Shown: piece after piece, positions 10,366 through 20,875 of the stretch
Numbering within the stretch: position 1 is the first letter of the stretch
Layout: every line of letters starts with the position of its first letter
Source of the DNA: Hermetia illucens
Lineage: Eukaryota > Arthropoda > Insecta > Diptera > Stratiomyidae
Assembly (NCBI RefSeq): GCF_905115235.1
Contig: NC_051851.1
Location: forward strand, 158,734,692-158,798,691
Length of the DNA: 64,000 nt
Direction: 5' to 3'
Made by a program: the position numbers and the translations under genes
The notes under the pieces: model-generated
The model's input: only the letters and a program-made list of their open reading frames with translations
What the model was told of the DNA's origin: nothing
Databases searched by the model: none

Positions 10366-13024
10366 CAAAAGCATATCTGAGATAAATATATCAGAAGTCA
10401 GGAAAGAAATAGGTCTCAATGGCACAGATGCTAAATTGTACCCACGCCATCTGAAGGAAGGACTGAAACTAGAAGAGGTCCTTAAGAAAGCTCAGGATAG
10501 ACCTAAGCCATCTCTACCGGAGCCAAGAAAGCAGGGAGCAGCAGAGATTAGCCCGCATGAAGGAAAAGCTCCCAAGAAATCTAAACCTGAACTCAAGGAA
10601 GAGAAAACCGGGGCAGGTCAGGGGTGAAGGCAGGACTAAGGAAGTCCGCCATTAGCTATGATACTGCGGTCAAGGGCATTCGACTGGCCATACCACTGAA
10701 AATGTTTCCCCAGCAAATACTCAGTTGTGAGGAACAGGATACCATTGAAGACCTTACCATCAGGCAGATGTGCAAGGGATGGATTGCGAAGATCTTATGG
10801 GCCTCCTAATCGCTCAGAATGTTAATCTCCATACCCGACTATGGAGAGAAGCAAGGTGGAGGAAAAGGGTAAACGCCTCACGATCGACGTAGATCACCAA
10901 TGCCTAGAGGCAATCAAACGTCGGAGTTGTCATATCAGCTATCGATTTAGCAACATACCCATGCATGTGCACAGGGAAAAGCCGAAGAAAGACACCTCGG
11001 AGGAGACACCGGGTGAAAAGCATTCCGAGGTCCCCGAAGAAGTCTCGAAAGCCATAGAGGCGGAAAGGACTGGATCAACCAGGGAAGCAGTCCTGTTGCG
11101 CAGTGAAGAGCAGAAGCTGGACGAGCTAGACCTAGCACTTCCAAGCCTCAGGATGGACAGCGACGCGCAGGAAAGCGCCATGTCGAAAGTTGCATCTGCA
11201 AACAAGTTCCAAGGAGAACATTGGAATAGTGTTGGCTCAGGAGCCCTGGGTATACCGGGGGCAGATTCGCCGTCTGCTAGGAGAAAGTATGCAGATAATT
11301 TGGGACTCCTCTTGTGAAAAACTAAAAGCTTGCATAATTCTTAAGCGTAATTTAAAATACATATGTCTTTCAGAGTTCCTAATTATAGCTATTCAAGTCT
11401 CATTGGAAGCCGGGAGGAGCACTCAAGAGGCAATCGTGGGATCGGGATACTTCCCAGCAGATGATATCAGCGCTCGACCGGAACAAGTCGCAAAACCAGC
11501 ACTAGACAGGAAGTATTAGACATAACTCTAGGAAATAGTTTAATGAACGGGATAGTCAGGAATTGTAAGGTGTCGGATGATCCCTCTATGTCTGATCACA
11601 GGATAATCAGATTCGACATTGAGGGTAATTCCGAAATAAAAATAATAATTAGGAATCCCAGGAGAACGGATTGGGAGTCCTATGCAACGCACTTGAGCAA
11701 CAACATTGCCCACCTTCAAGGAGACGGTAACATCAGAAACGAACTGGAACTGGAAAGAATGGTGGAAAACCTCAATACAGTCTTCATTGACACTTATGAG
11801 GTCAGTTGTCCAGCTAAGAAAGTTAAGTTACCAAGGGATATACCATGGTGGAACAAGAACCTGGCCAGAATGAGAACAGAGGCACGAGAACTCTTCAACC
11901 GGGCAAAACAATCCGGGGACTGGCAGAGGTAAAAAAATGCACTGATTGCGTATAGCAACGCGATCAGGCAAGCAAAACGGAACAGCTTCAGGGTATTCTC
12001 TGAAGGGATCGAACAGATCACAGAAGCAACCAGACTTTACAAGGTTGTAGCCGAAGACGGGGCAATATCCTCTGTCTGTTTGAAGAAGGAAAATAGAACA
12101 TTTACCGAGAATGAGGAGGACAAGGTACACCTGCTTCTCAGAACTCATTGATCACCCAGATCCATAAGATTACATGATATGGAGGTGAAACGAGAAACAG
12201 AGGTCAAATATTCGGGAATTACGCTAGACCAAAAATTACTCTGGAAGACACATGTCGGAAACACTTGTCGGAAAGTCACGATGACTCTGATGACTTGTAG
12301 GCCCATAGCAGGAAAAAAATGGGGTTGCAAGCCGAAGATACTACTTTGGATATATAATGCAATAGTAAGGCCAATGATTACTTATGAAGCGGTAATCTGG
12401 GCAGAAAGGACCCAACTCAGCACACAAGCCAGTGAATTACACAAACTCCAAAGACTGGCTTGCATCTGTATCAGTGGGACGATGAGTACATGCCCAACAG
12501 CATCTCTGAAGGTCCTTCTGGGATTAACCCCTCTCCATCTGCACATACAGATGCAGGCAAGAAGGGCAATATTCAGGATGGTCGGGAGTATCAGTGAGGC
12601 GGGGAGCCGCCTCAACCGAAGGAATATCTACTTTGAGCCAATGGGCAGGTACACTAGCATATTCTAGGTGGAATTATACGCCATATACAGATGTGCCTCC
12701 TATAATATCGAAAAGAACTGCAGGAGGCAGAATATTGCTATTCTCACCGATAGCCAATCAGCGATCCAGGCACTTAGGTCCAACCAGGTGAGTTCTAAAC
12801 TGGTATTGGAATGGCTTGAGAGACTGAATACACTCGGCTCGTCCAACAAGGTCTGTTTACTCTGGGTTCCAGACCATGCTGGGTTGGGAGGCAACGAGGC
12901 TGCGGACGAACTAGCCAAGAAAGGAGCATGGACACCTTTACACGGGCCAGAACCCTTCTGTGGAATCGGAAACGGTTTCATGGCTATGACACTAATAAAT
13001 GAAGAGGAACGGTTGAGGGAACTA

Positions 13025-14095
13025 CAGGGTGCGGCAGCATAACTTCCTTTTTTAAAATGCGCGCCACTCAGTTAGTTGATGTCATAGCGGAGCGCTAGTG
13101 GTCTCGTTCAAGAGGGGATACTGTAAAGTTCTATCCGACATGGTTCAGTCGCCATCATGCGTTGGAATAGTGAGGAGCGCGCCTTTGCCGTTGAGGTTTA
13201 CTTTTCAAACGGATGTTCGGTTATTGCAACACAGCGTGCATTTCGGAATCGCTTTAATTTAGCCCCGTTGGCTACCGTTCCAGACCGCAAATCAATTGTT
13301 ACATGGATCACTACATTCAGACAAACTGCAAGTGCGACAAAAGGAAGAACTGGAGTCCCTCGGCCCGTTAGATCACCTGAGAACATTGAAGCAGTGAGAG
13401 CGTCACGGCGAGGATAGTGCAGGAACTTTCAGAACGTGACTTCAATTCTCGGATGAACGCGTGTGAGCTTCTTCTTGATGTCGTTCCCGAGGGTGCTATT
13501 GTTTTTTTAGCGATGAAGCCCATTTTCATTTGTATGGGTCGGTTAACAAACAAAACATGTGCTACTGGGCTGACACCAACCCTCGAGAATTGCATCAAAA
13601 GCCTTTGCATTCACCTAAAGTCACAGTGTGGTGTGCAATTTCCTCAGCTGGAATTATTGGTCCCTGGTTTTTTGAGGAAAATGAGGTTACAGTGACAGTG
13701 AATTCGGACCGGTATATAAACATGCTACCGAATTTTTTTTTTCCCATGGCTAGGATTTGGGGGACACTTGGTTCCAACAAGACGGTGCAACAGCACACAC
13801 TTCAAGAGCATCGATGGCTGTTTTGAGGGAACACTTTCCAGAGCGCCTTATCTCAATTAGAGGCGATTTGGAATGGCTGGCACGCTCTCCCGATCTGTCC
13901 CCTTGTGATTTTTTTCTATGGTTTACGCAATGTATGGAGAATGGGGGACGTCACCTAACGGATTTGATCTTCAAAACAATGTAAATAAAAACTTTAGACA
14001 TGTACCTGCATTATAAAAAATAAATAAATATTTTCCGATGCATACAATAGTTTTTATTGAGTTTTAAAAAAAGGAAGTTATGCTGCCGCACCCTG
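13025..14095 (+). mobile_element. DD41D-type mariner-like DNA transposon with TIRs and TA duplication
   Basis: This 1071-bp element has terminal inverted repeats of 33-34 bases that begin CAGGGTGCGGCAGCATAACT at both ends and differ only by one T in a T-run. It is flanked by TA on both sides (13023-13024 and 14096-14097). Removing it and one TA restores GAACTATATTGGG, the sequence of the intact LOA copy at this point, so the insertion is exact. Inside, a helix-turn-helix N terminus (13157-13417), SDEAHF-like and WFQQDGATAHT boxes and SPDLSPCDFF are present. From the D of QQDG to the D of CDFF there are 41 residues between, fitting the DD41D group of Tc1/mariner transposases. It is internally deleted and frame-shifted, so non-autonomous. 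Confidence 0.88.
13157..13984 (+). pseudogene. broken DD41D mariner-type transposase
   Basis: Three frames carry parts of one transposase. 13157-13417 gives 86 residues starting MRWNSEERAFAVEVYFSNG, a helix-turn-helix DNA-binding region. 13530-13735 gives the first catalytic block (VNKQNMCYW, HSPKVTVWCAISS), and 13757-13984 gives WFQQDGATAHT, SPDLSPCDFFLW and the terminal GRHLTDLIFKTM. A stop and a gap of perhaps 100 bases separate the DNA-binding part from the catalytic part, and a second gap lies between DFFLW and the C-terminal GRHL motif. The catalytic acids D, D, D are still encoded, but in two frames. It cannot make a working enzyme. Confidence 0.8.
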
Positions 14096-14544
14096 TATAT
14101 TGGGCGGGCCTACCAGGGATGGAGCAGTCCAGGGTGCTTATGGGGGGGTACGAACCCACACGCACAAAGCATTGCTTGAACCTCACCAAAAAGAACCTCC
14201 GAATCATAGTGGGAATTCTCACTGGTCACTGTCGGCTAAACTACCACCTAGGGAAGCTAGGGATATCAACGGACACAGCTTGCAGGTTTTGTGCGAAGGA
14301 TGACGAAACCTCTATACACGTCCTGGGACAGTGTCCGGCACTTTTGCAAAGTAGGTGGATGCATCTGGGAGAATATTTAATACCAGGGAATATACTAAAG
14401 TTGCTGACGGTTATAGGCTTGAGATACTATGATTGATAGGTACACTATAACCAATAAAAGGGGCACAATAGTTCCTTAAGGACGCGGTGCGACTTTTCCT
14501 TAACAGAATAATAATAACACAACACTTGTTCCATCGTCTTAACT

Positions 14545-14990
14545 TTTCAAGAATAACGTTGATTTCGTCTTAATCCTTTGATTTCCAGCCCTTTCGAGAA
14601 TTTGGGTACGTTAACCTTATATGCAATCATTGCGATGATCCTGGTTTTTTCAAGCCTGAGAGATTTGGAATGGGCCGGCTGCATCTTGTCTCTTAACCGA
14701 AAAGGAGGGACTATTCGCTCCATTTCCATCCACTCTTCCATTTTTTTCATGAATATTTCGCTGAGTAGTGGGAAGAAGGGGTTAGCCATTGCAACTCCGG
14801 AGGTTGTCTTATAGAATCTATGGTAAAGTAGGTGTCGATCATACATAAGGAGGCCTCCATTCAGACGAACTTTCTCCCTTCAGAAGGTCTTCTTCCAAAT
14901 AGAAGCGCGCCGTCTTTACAGGGTTGCTACGCATCAGGGCTTTAATTTAGTTGATACCACCCTGAGTCTTCATGAAAAAACAAAGAGCAA
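14545..14990 (-). mobile_element. Penelope-like element, RT fragment
   Basis: On the minus strand 14846-14547 encodes MYDRHLLYHRFYKTTSGVAM followed by NPFFPLLSEIFMKKMEE and ERIVPPFRLR. The GVAMxxPxxPxLSEIFM block is the RT region typical of Penelope-like retroelements. Upstream (14990-14860) a short match-like piece (ALMRSNPVKTARFYLEEDLL) precedes it in another frame. No GIY-YIG endonuclease part is seen. It is a small, old fragment directly next to the 3' end of LOA copy 2. Confidence 0.55.
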
Positions 14991-16090
14991 TATCTTCAAC
15001 GAGGAAGATTCTTTCCTGAGAAGGACACTCACTTTGATCACAGAAGCGCGGGAAACCAAAAACTAAAAAGCAAATTAATAGTAAATATTCTACCTTTATC
15101 TATCTAACTCCTGTCCATGAGCATCCCATGCCGTTTCCTTAATCCTCCTTGATTGCCTTACTCAATAACAGCAAAGGTGGTAACCGGATTATTAAATTTA
15201 ATAGGCAAATGCAAAACATCGAAATGCAAAACTATCAAGCCGTAATCTGTACACCGCCATTACCACTAAATATGCAGATACTTCCCTCCCGGCAATAATG
15301 TTAAATAACAACAAAATGCAAATAATCCTGCATGTCACCTCGGCTATAAATTTACATTCAATTTCCTTGTACTCCGGGTGCTGTTGACAATATTGTACTT
15401 ACTGGGACTATACGGCATTCTACATGAATCCCTGAGACTACAAACTTTAGCTTCGCCAAGAACATGGCAACATGGACTATATCGAACATCAAGGACTCGT
15501 CGTAACCCGCGTAACGGAACCGGTTATATCCTGGTGACTATTTCAAAGTGATGGCAAACATTGAAAACGAACGGACGAACGAATGAAATCATGTTGCATG
15601 TTTTAGCAAACCAACCAGCATGTAAATTTGCAATAAAGTACAACAAGGTGGATGGAGAGGCACCGACCTCCTTTCACCCTGTACCGTCCTGTCTATGGGA
15701 TCCTGGCAGTGCGCTGCTCCTGTCTAATAGCCAGCCTTAGTGCATCAAACATAACAAATGGACGCGGCTATTTTGCCGCACATATGGAGATATGGACGTG
15801 CATATGTTTAGGGGGTGAGAGGGAAAAAATAGTGGCAATTTACGTAGCGGTAGCAAACCAACCGGATAAATAACAGAAAGACCCGTCTGTCCAATTGTTT
15901 GCAAATGAATCACACGTTTGGCTAATTCCTGCTGTCGGCGGTGGTGTTGTCGATATTGGTGAAGAATGCGATGTATATAGGCGTCAATTAAAAGGACCTA
16001 CCCCTACCTACCGACTAAGATTCGAAGTCTATAAGCAGAAACACCCCCATCGCATACTCACCATTCAAAGTTGCATCCTCTATCTTTGTT
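14990..16090. other. unassigned sequence
   Basis: About 1.1 kb without a recognisable gene or element. Short ORFs at 15652-15873 and 15895-16092 show no domain that I know and have no convincing splice context. Confidence 0.35.
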
Positions 16091-17760
16091 GATCAAAGAA
16101 TGAAGAGCGGACTCACAGGACCTTCCACGCTGATAAGCATGTTGGTTTTCACTAAGTGGGTGCGACCTAAGTGCATTTCCACGAATGTGACGCTCCACCA
16201 GTCTCTCAAACCCTTTCCGCAAGAATCAAGTCAAGCTGATCTGTCCGAAGTTCTTTGGATTAGAATAGCCATCTTTCCCAGGTTTCGGTATGAAGACTAC
16301 CTTAACCATTTGCCAAGAGGAAGGCACCTAGCCCAGAGCAAGACATCCTCGAAAAATATTTCTTAGGGATTGCTCTAAGTTCTCCATATCCTCCTTTAGC
16401 ATTGCCGGATAGATGCCATCCATGCCAGGTGCTTTAAAATATTCAAAGGACAGTATGACAGCTCTCACCTTTTCATTGGCACTTGCGTGTTGAAGGGATT
16501 GCAAGAACCGTCAACTCTCCCCCTGCGACTTCTCTCACCCGTTCTCCCCGGTGATGTACTTCCAGGAGGGTCTGTACTGAATCCAGTCTGGAGCTCGTGA
16601 AAGTACTGTCAGGTTTTCTAAGAGAGTCCAACTTGACCTACACATCCCTTTTGAGGACTCTGCGCAGCCTTGCAGTCTCTCTTTCGCCTTCCAATTCCTC
16701 ACAGTACGCTCTAAAGGAGTCTCGTTTCGAATACCTAACGGGCCACTTATATTTACGCTGTGAGTTCCTGAAATTTAACGAGTCTTCGTTCTTATTATTT
16801 TGCAAGCACGATTCAGAAGTCGCCTGGTTGATTTCCTGAGTTTTTGCAGCTCCCGGTTCCACCAAGGAAACGTTTTATCGCGTTGGCCACGGGAAATAGG
16901 ACAAGCCTCTTCATAGCATTCTAAAAGTGTGCAGTTCAGAGTTTTCAATTCATCCTCCATCTTCCACTGTTCTTCCACTGTTGTTGTCCACTGTTGTTGT
17001 CCAGTCCGTTTTCCTAGGGTTCCGTCTTTGTACTGCAAACTGTTCGCCCGCAATAGTCAGATTGAATTCTAGGTATCGGTGATCTAATAGTGAGACCTCA
17101 TCTAGCACTCGCCAGTGTGTAATCAACTCTAAGACTTTTAAGGTATAGATTGTTAGGTCAATTACTTCGCTTCTTCTCGGTCCCACGAACGTAAGGGCGC
17201 CCCTTACGTTTGCAGTCATAAGACCAGCTGAAGTGATGAAATCAAATAGATTCTCTGCTCTTGGATTGCATTCGTTACTGACCCAACAAATATATTGAGC
17301 ATTCACATCGCAACCTATTAAGAGTTTGAGAGCACTTGATTGTGCATATGCCACCAGATCCCTAAGCTCTTGCGTGGGTGAAGGATACAAAGGATCATAA
17401 GGTAAATAAGCGGAGGCAACTATGATGTTTTTCCTCTCGCCATTTATTTGATATTGTATGATGACCGTAGCTAAGTCCTGGGAACAGAACTGTCTCAGCA
17501 TGGTTGACTCTAATCGTCTTGGCGTCAGGACGCAAGCTCTCGGTCTTATGGATCTTTCATCATAGAAGGACCTTAGCCCCTTTACTGATCCAATGCCACA
17601 GATTCTGTTAAATCGAACCCACGGCTCTTGCACCTGTAACAAGTAGGGGAAATCCTTGCAGATTTGTCATTCTCGCTGCCAACAGGTAGGAGGGAGCTTT
17701 GGCATGCTGCAGATTGATTTGACCAATCTTTATGTTTTTCGACATAAACTTAGTCTATTG
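16090..17760 (-). mobile_element. LOA-like LINE, family 3, ORF2 endonuclease and RT start
   Basis: The minus strand from 17642 to 16950 is a 230-codon frame encoding an APE-type endonuclease: VQEPWVRFNRICG, LKLLIGCDVNAQYICW, EVIDLTIYTLKVLELITHW and LLDHRYLEFNL, followed by RRNPRKTDW. The frames at 17053-16775 and 16865-16638 continue into the linker before the RT (FPWWNRELQKLRKSTRRLLN). Down to about 16100 pieces of the RT start are readable (KVVFIPKPGK type, in shifted frames). The RT palm and RNase H are absent, so the element is cut at about 16.09 kb. The protein differs from families 1 and 2 at most positions outside the motifs, so it is a separate lineage. Confidence 0.75.
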
Positions 17761-17775
17761 TGTTATGGAAAGCAA

Positions 17776-18375
17776 TTAGAAACATTTGCGGCAGTCCGCA
17801 TGTAACGAGGTTTCCCCCACACCGTACCCCCAAAGACTCGATCCCTCGTGTTGGATTTCTCTGAGAAAAGCCGTACTTAGAGGTACCGCAGTTCCCATGT
17901 CCTCATCCATGAAAAATCTCATCTCATCCCGCAGAACATTCATCTGTTTTCCACTTAGCACCTTGATTGGTTTGCGGTGTCCGGTTTACATAGATTCCAT
18001 CACTCGAACTGGCATCAAGTCAGTTCCGCTCACGTCTCTGGCTTCCCTTTCTTCCGCCTGTTCCTTGGATGGTGTAGCAGAAGTTACTAGCAGGTAGGAT
18101 TCACTCTGTAGTCCCTTCACCAGTGCGAACCCCCATACGGGGTCTCCATCCTTGTATGGACTATCGTCTGTGTACAGCTCCCTTTTGGGAGAGCCCACCG
18201 AAGATGCTGCAATTTGTTCTATATTGTGCGAGTCGAAGACCATCATTGTTGTTAGCTCTCAAAATGGAGATGATGCCCTGGAATTTCCTGATATGACTGA
18301 ATTTCAGTCTATCTAGGAAAAAGTGGAGTACCATATAGTGACTTCCCCTGAACACATTCAGAGTCTTTTAGTCCA
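17776..18375 (-). mobile_element. LOA-like ORF1 piece upstream of family 3 ORF2
   Basis: Minus-strand frames 18246-17986 and 17961-17776 include GLQSESYLLVTSA and EEREARDVSGTD. The order and motif (GLQ.....EEREA.DV..T) repeat what is seen at about 19.93-19.79 kb in the larger ORF1 piece. It therefore looks like a second, more decayed copy of the same ORF1 segment, probably belonging to the ORF2 that follows on the minus strand. The first 20-30 bases by 18375 are continuous with the ORF1 piece beyond the RTE insertion. Confidence 0.5.
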
Positions 18376-18381
18376 GTTCGA

Positions 18382-18939
18382 ATCATCATCAACTGCGCAA
18401 CAACCGGTATCCGGTCTAGGCCTGCCTTAATAAGGAACTCCAGACGTCCCGGTTTTGCGCCGAGGTTCACCAATTCGATATACCTAAAAACTGTCTGGCG
18501 TCCTGACCTACGCCATCGTTCCATCTCAGGCAGGGTCTGCCTCATCTTCTTTTCCTAGCATAGATATTGCCCTTATAGCCTTTCCGGGTTGGATTATCCT
18601 GATCCATATGGATTGAGTGACCCGCCCACCGTTACCTATTGAGTCGGAATTTATCGACAATCAGATGGTCGTGGTATCGCTCATAGATTTCGTTGTTATG
18701 TAGGCTACTTTCACTGCTGCTGCTAAAAATTCTTCGGAGGATTCTTCTCTCGAACACCACCAAGAGTTCGCAATTTTTCTTGCTAAGAACCCAAGTTTAG
18801 AATACATGAGGACTGGCAAGATCATTGTCTTGTACAGTAAGAGCTTTTACCCTATGGTGAGACATTTCGATAGGAACATTTTTGTAAGCTGAAAGAGACT
18901 CTGTTGGCTGCCAACAACCGTGCGCGGATTTCATCATCG
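18382..18939 (-). mobile_element. RTE-type LINE, copy A (3' fragment)
   Basis: This is a 3' fragment of the common RTE family of this window. It ends in an ATCATCATC tail (18382-18390, minus-strand GAT repeats) after the conserved GCGCAACAACCGGTATCCGG end. It encodes the RT C-terminal segment ([11 protein letters not shown]-like, RLRWAGHL-like) in broken frames. It sits inside LOA-like ORF1 sequence, and GTTCGAAT occurs on both sides (18376-18383 and 18939-18946), a likely 8-base target-site duplication. Reading across the site with one copy removed gives a continuous LOA frame (GGFQLGIRT then GLKDSECVQGKS). Confidence 0.82.
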
Positions 18940-18946
18940 TTCGAAT

Positions 18947-20360
18947 ACCAAGTTGAAACCCTCCACGTTTGTAGGTTTGTCCTTCCTGGAATTCATGAAC
19001 TTTACCCTCCAATGTCTAAAGTCCATGCCGGGTTCTGTTCACCCAGCATGCAGATGATATCCTCCTTCCTTCGAGGTTCCGGTAACCAGCATCCGACATG
19101 TTTTGTCCTGCGTAGCTCAGTGTTCACAATAGTGAACTTGGGCCGACCACCGGAACTCCAAGCCGGGATTGCCTGCCAGGGCCACTTGAAGGCAGCCTCG
19201 TCAGTGCACTCCAAATGGAGAAACCCATCGCGAAAGCCTTGATTGTTAAATCGTGGTTCCGTTCCAGGCTTCAGCATTTTTTTCCACAGGCATTCCCGGA
19301 GGATGGTAAATTGTCCCTCTGCCATTTTTCCATCCTTGGAGGAAACTCCCACGGCAGCAGTCAGAACAGAGGCTGCAGCTTGCGCATACGTCCTCTTCCT
19401 TCCCGCCTTCGTGTCCGTATTTCTATGAGGGAACCAGCTTCATTGCGATCTTCCTCGCTGATTTGATCACCTCCTGGCATATCTGTCCCAATCGTCGCGA
19501 GACGCGTGGATGTAGACCCTGGTGCGGAGCACAATAAAGCGTTGGCCGTCACGCTTCTTGCGCGCATAACCGCTGACAGATGAGTCTTGTGCGTCCAGTG
19601 TGGATCTTACCGGGGTTTCCAGTTTATCTCCACCTTCCGCCGGAGATTGCGCTTCCTTGCGTACGATTTCTTTGGACGTTACCGCACCTAGTAGTACAGC
19701 CACGTCCCTATCCTCATTCCCAAGGTACTTCATCTTCCTTCGCAGTGCTCTCGTCTGCCGCCGGCTTGGGGCTTTTCCAGGTTCACGGTGTCCGGGCCGC
19801 TTGGATGCATTTCCACATACTGGCGTGAAACCAGTCGCATCCACGTCACCAGCTTCCCGTTCTTCCGCTCTTCCCGGTAAGGGTGAAGGAGAAGGTCCTG
19901 ACAGGCAGGATTGAGCCTGTAGTCCCCCCTCCTTAGTGGCCGAAGTTGCCTTCTGCGGAGCCTTCCTCTCCCGTTTGCGGGTAGATTTAGGCTGCAGTAC
20001 TGCGGACGGGCCGGCCGTAGTCGAATTTCCAGTTTCTCCCAAGTTGAGAGTTACCGTACTTTCCTTCCTGGCTCACTTCGCCGTAGGCACTAAATGCAAC
20101 CTTTCCACTGAGTCGGAAAGCATGCCTTCTACAAATTTGTCTATAGGGGGGGTATGAATGTGGTAAGACCTCCAAAATCCTCACCTCGGCTGCGACATGA
20201 TTGCTCATGATCGCGGGTGGATTCGAAGTCTGTGACTTCTTTCCACTTGGAGAGTTTATATCCTTCGTTTCCATATTCATATTTTGGACACCCTTAGTGC
20301 AGTAGTCAACTACTACAGGCTCCCCCACCACGGCAAGGTGGTGTCCGTATTTCATTAGAT
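18947..20360 (-). mobile_element. LOA-like ORF1 region (family 3)
   Basis: A 191-codon frame (20042-19467) is rich in Lys, Arg, Ser and Pro (RKRERKAPQKATSATKEGGL) as expected for a LINE ORF1 N terminus. It is followed by a frame at 19352-19002 with FTILRECLWKKMLKPG, RFNNQGFRDGFLHLECTDEA and FKWPWQAIPA, a globular domain seen in LOA-type ORF1 proteins (I believe DUF4780; a profile search would confirm). A piece at 20355-19987 lies upstream in another frame. The element is damaged but much of the coding is readable. RTE copy A interrupts it at its 3' side. Confidence 0.65.
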
Positions 20361-20394
20361 GGTATACATCCTAATCTGGTGAACATTGCAATCC

Positions 20395-20875
20395 TAACTG
20401 ACAGCCAGGGGCCTATTAAGGCACTCAAATGCAACTAAGTGAACTCTAAGCTGGTATGGGAGTGGCTCAATAAATTAAATGCACTTGACTCGAACTATTG
20501 AGTCTGAATACTCTGGGTTCCAGGTCACATTAGGATACAGAATAGCAAAAAAACCGCACTATGGATCGGAGCTCTTCTATGAGGTACTGTAGGAAGTAAT
20601 TATGGTCTTGATACTTAAGAAAGAAGGGCAACGGTTGAGGGAACTGTACTGGGTGGTCTTACCAGGAGCGCAAAAGTTCAAGGTTCTTATAGGAACATAT
20701 GAATTCGCAGGATTGTCTGAACCTCTCTCAGAAAAGCCTTAGGATCATAGAGCGAATATTCACAGGCCACTGCAAGCTAAACTACCACCTGCAGAAGCTA
20801 GGCATATCTGAACACATTATCTGCTGATTCAGCGGGAAAACCAGTAACAACCTTACATATTTTAAGGACTTGGGC
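20395..20875 (+). mobile_element. LOA-like family 2 fragment (RNase H to C terminus)
   Basis: The sequence matches family 2 RNase H: ILTDSQGPIKALKCN, then NSKLVWEWLNKLNALDSN and a Trp-Val-Pro-Gly-His-like stretch. Next come the LRELYWVVLPGAQK and LNYHLQKLGIS regions, all decayed with several stops. About 100 bases of the GNEAADE region are missing. It lies just beyond the 5' end of the family 3 ORF1. Confidence 0.7.

Larger units (their letters stand above)
10366..14517 (+). mobile_element. LOA-like LINE, family 2, copy 2 (internally deleted, with transposon insertion)
   Basis: Plus-strand pieces follow the order of a LOA element. ORF1-like parts lie at 10343-10627 and 10841-11317 (DHQCLEAIKRRSCHISYRF resembles ORF1 of family 1). 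Endonuclease parts lie at 11190-11930 (AQEPWVYRGQIRR; VSDDPSMSDHRII). The end of the RT follows at 12179-12560, RNase H at 12590-13020, and the Cys/His tail after 14100. The RT core is missing: only about 50 bases lie between the pre-RT segment ending near 12150 and the post-RT segment at 12180, so an internal deletion removed it. A DNA transposon interrupts the RNase H to C-terminal region at 13025-14095. The 3' end, with an AATAATAATAA tail near 14517, matches copy 1. Confidence 0.8.
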
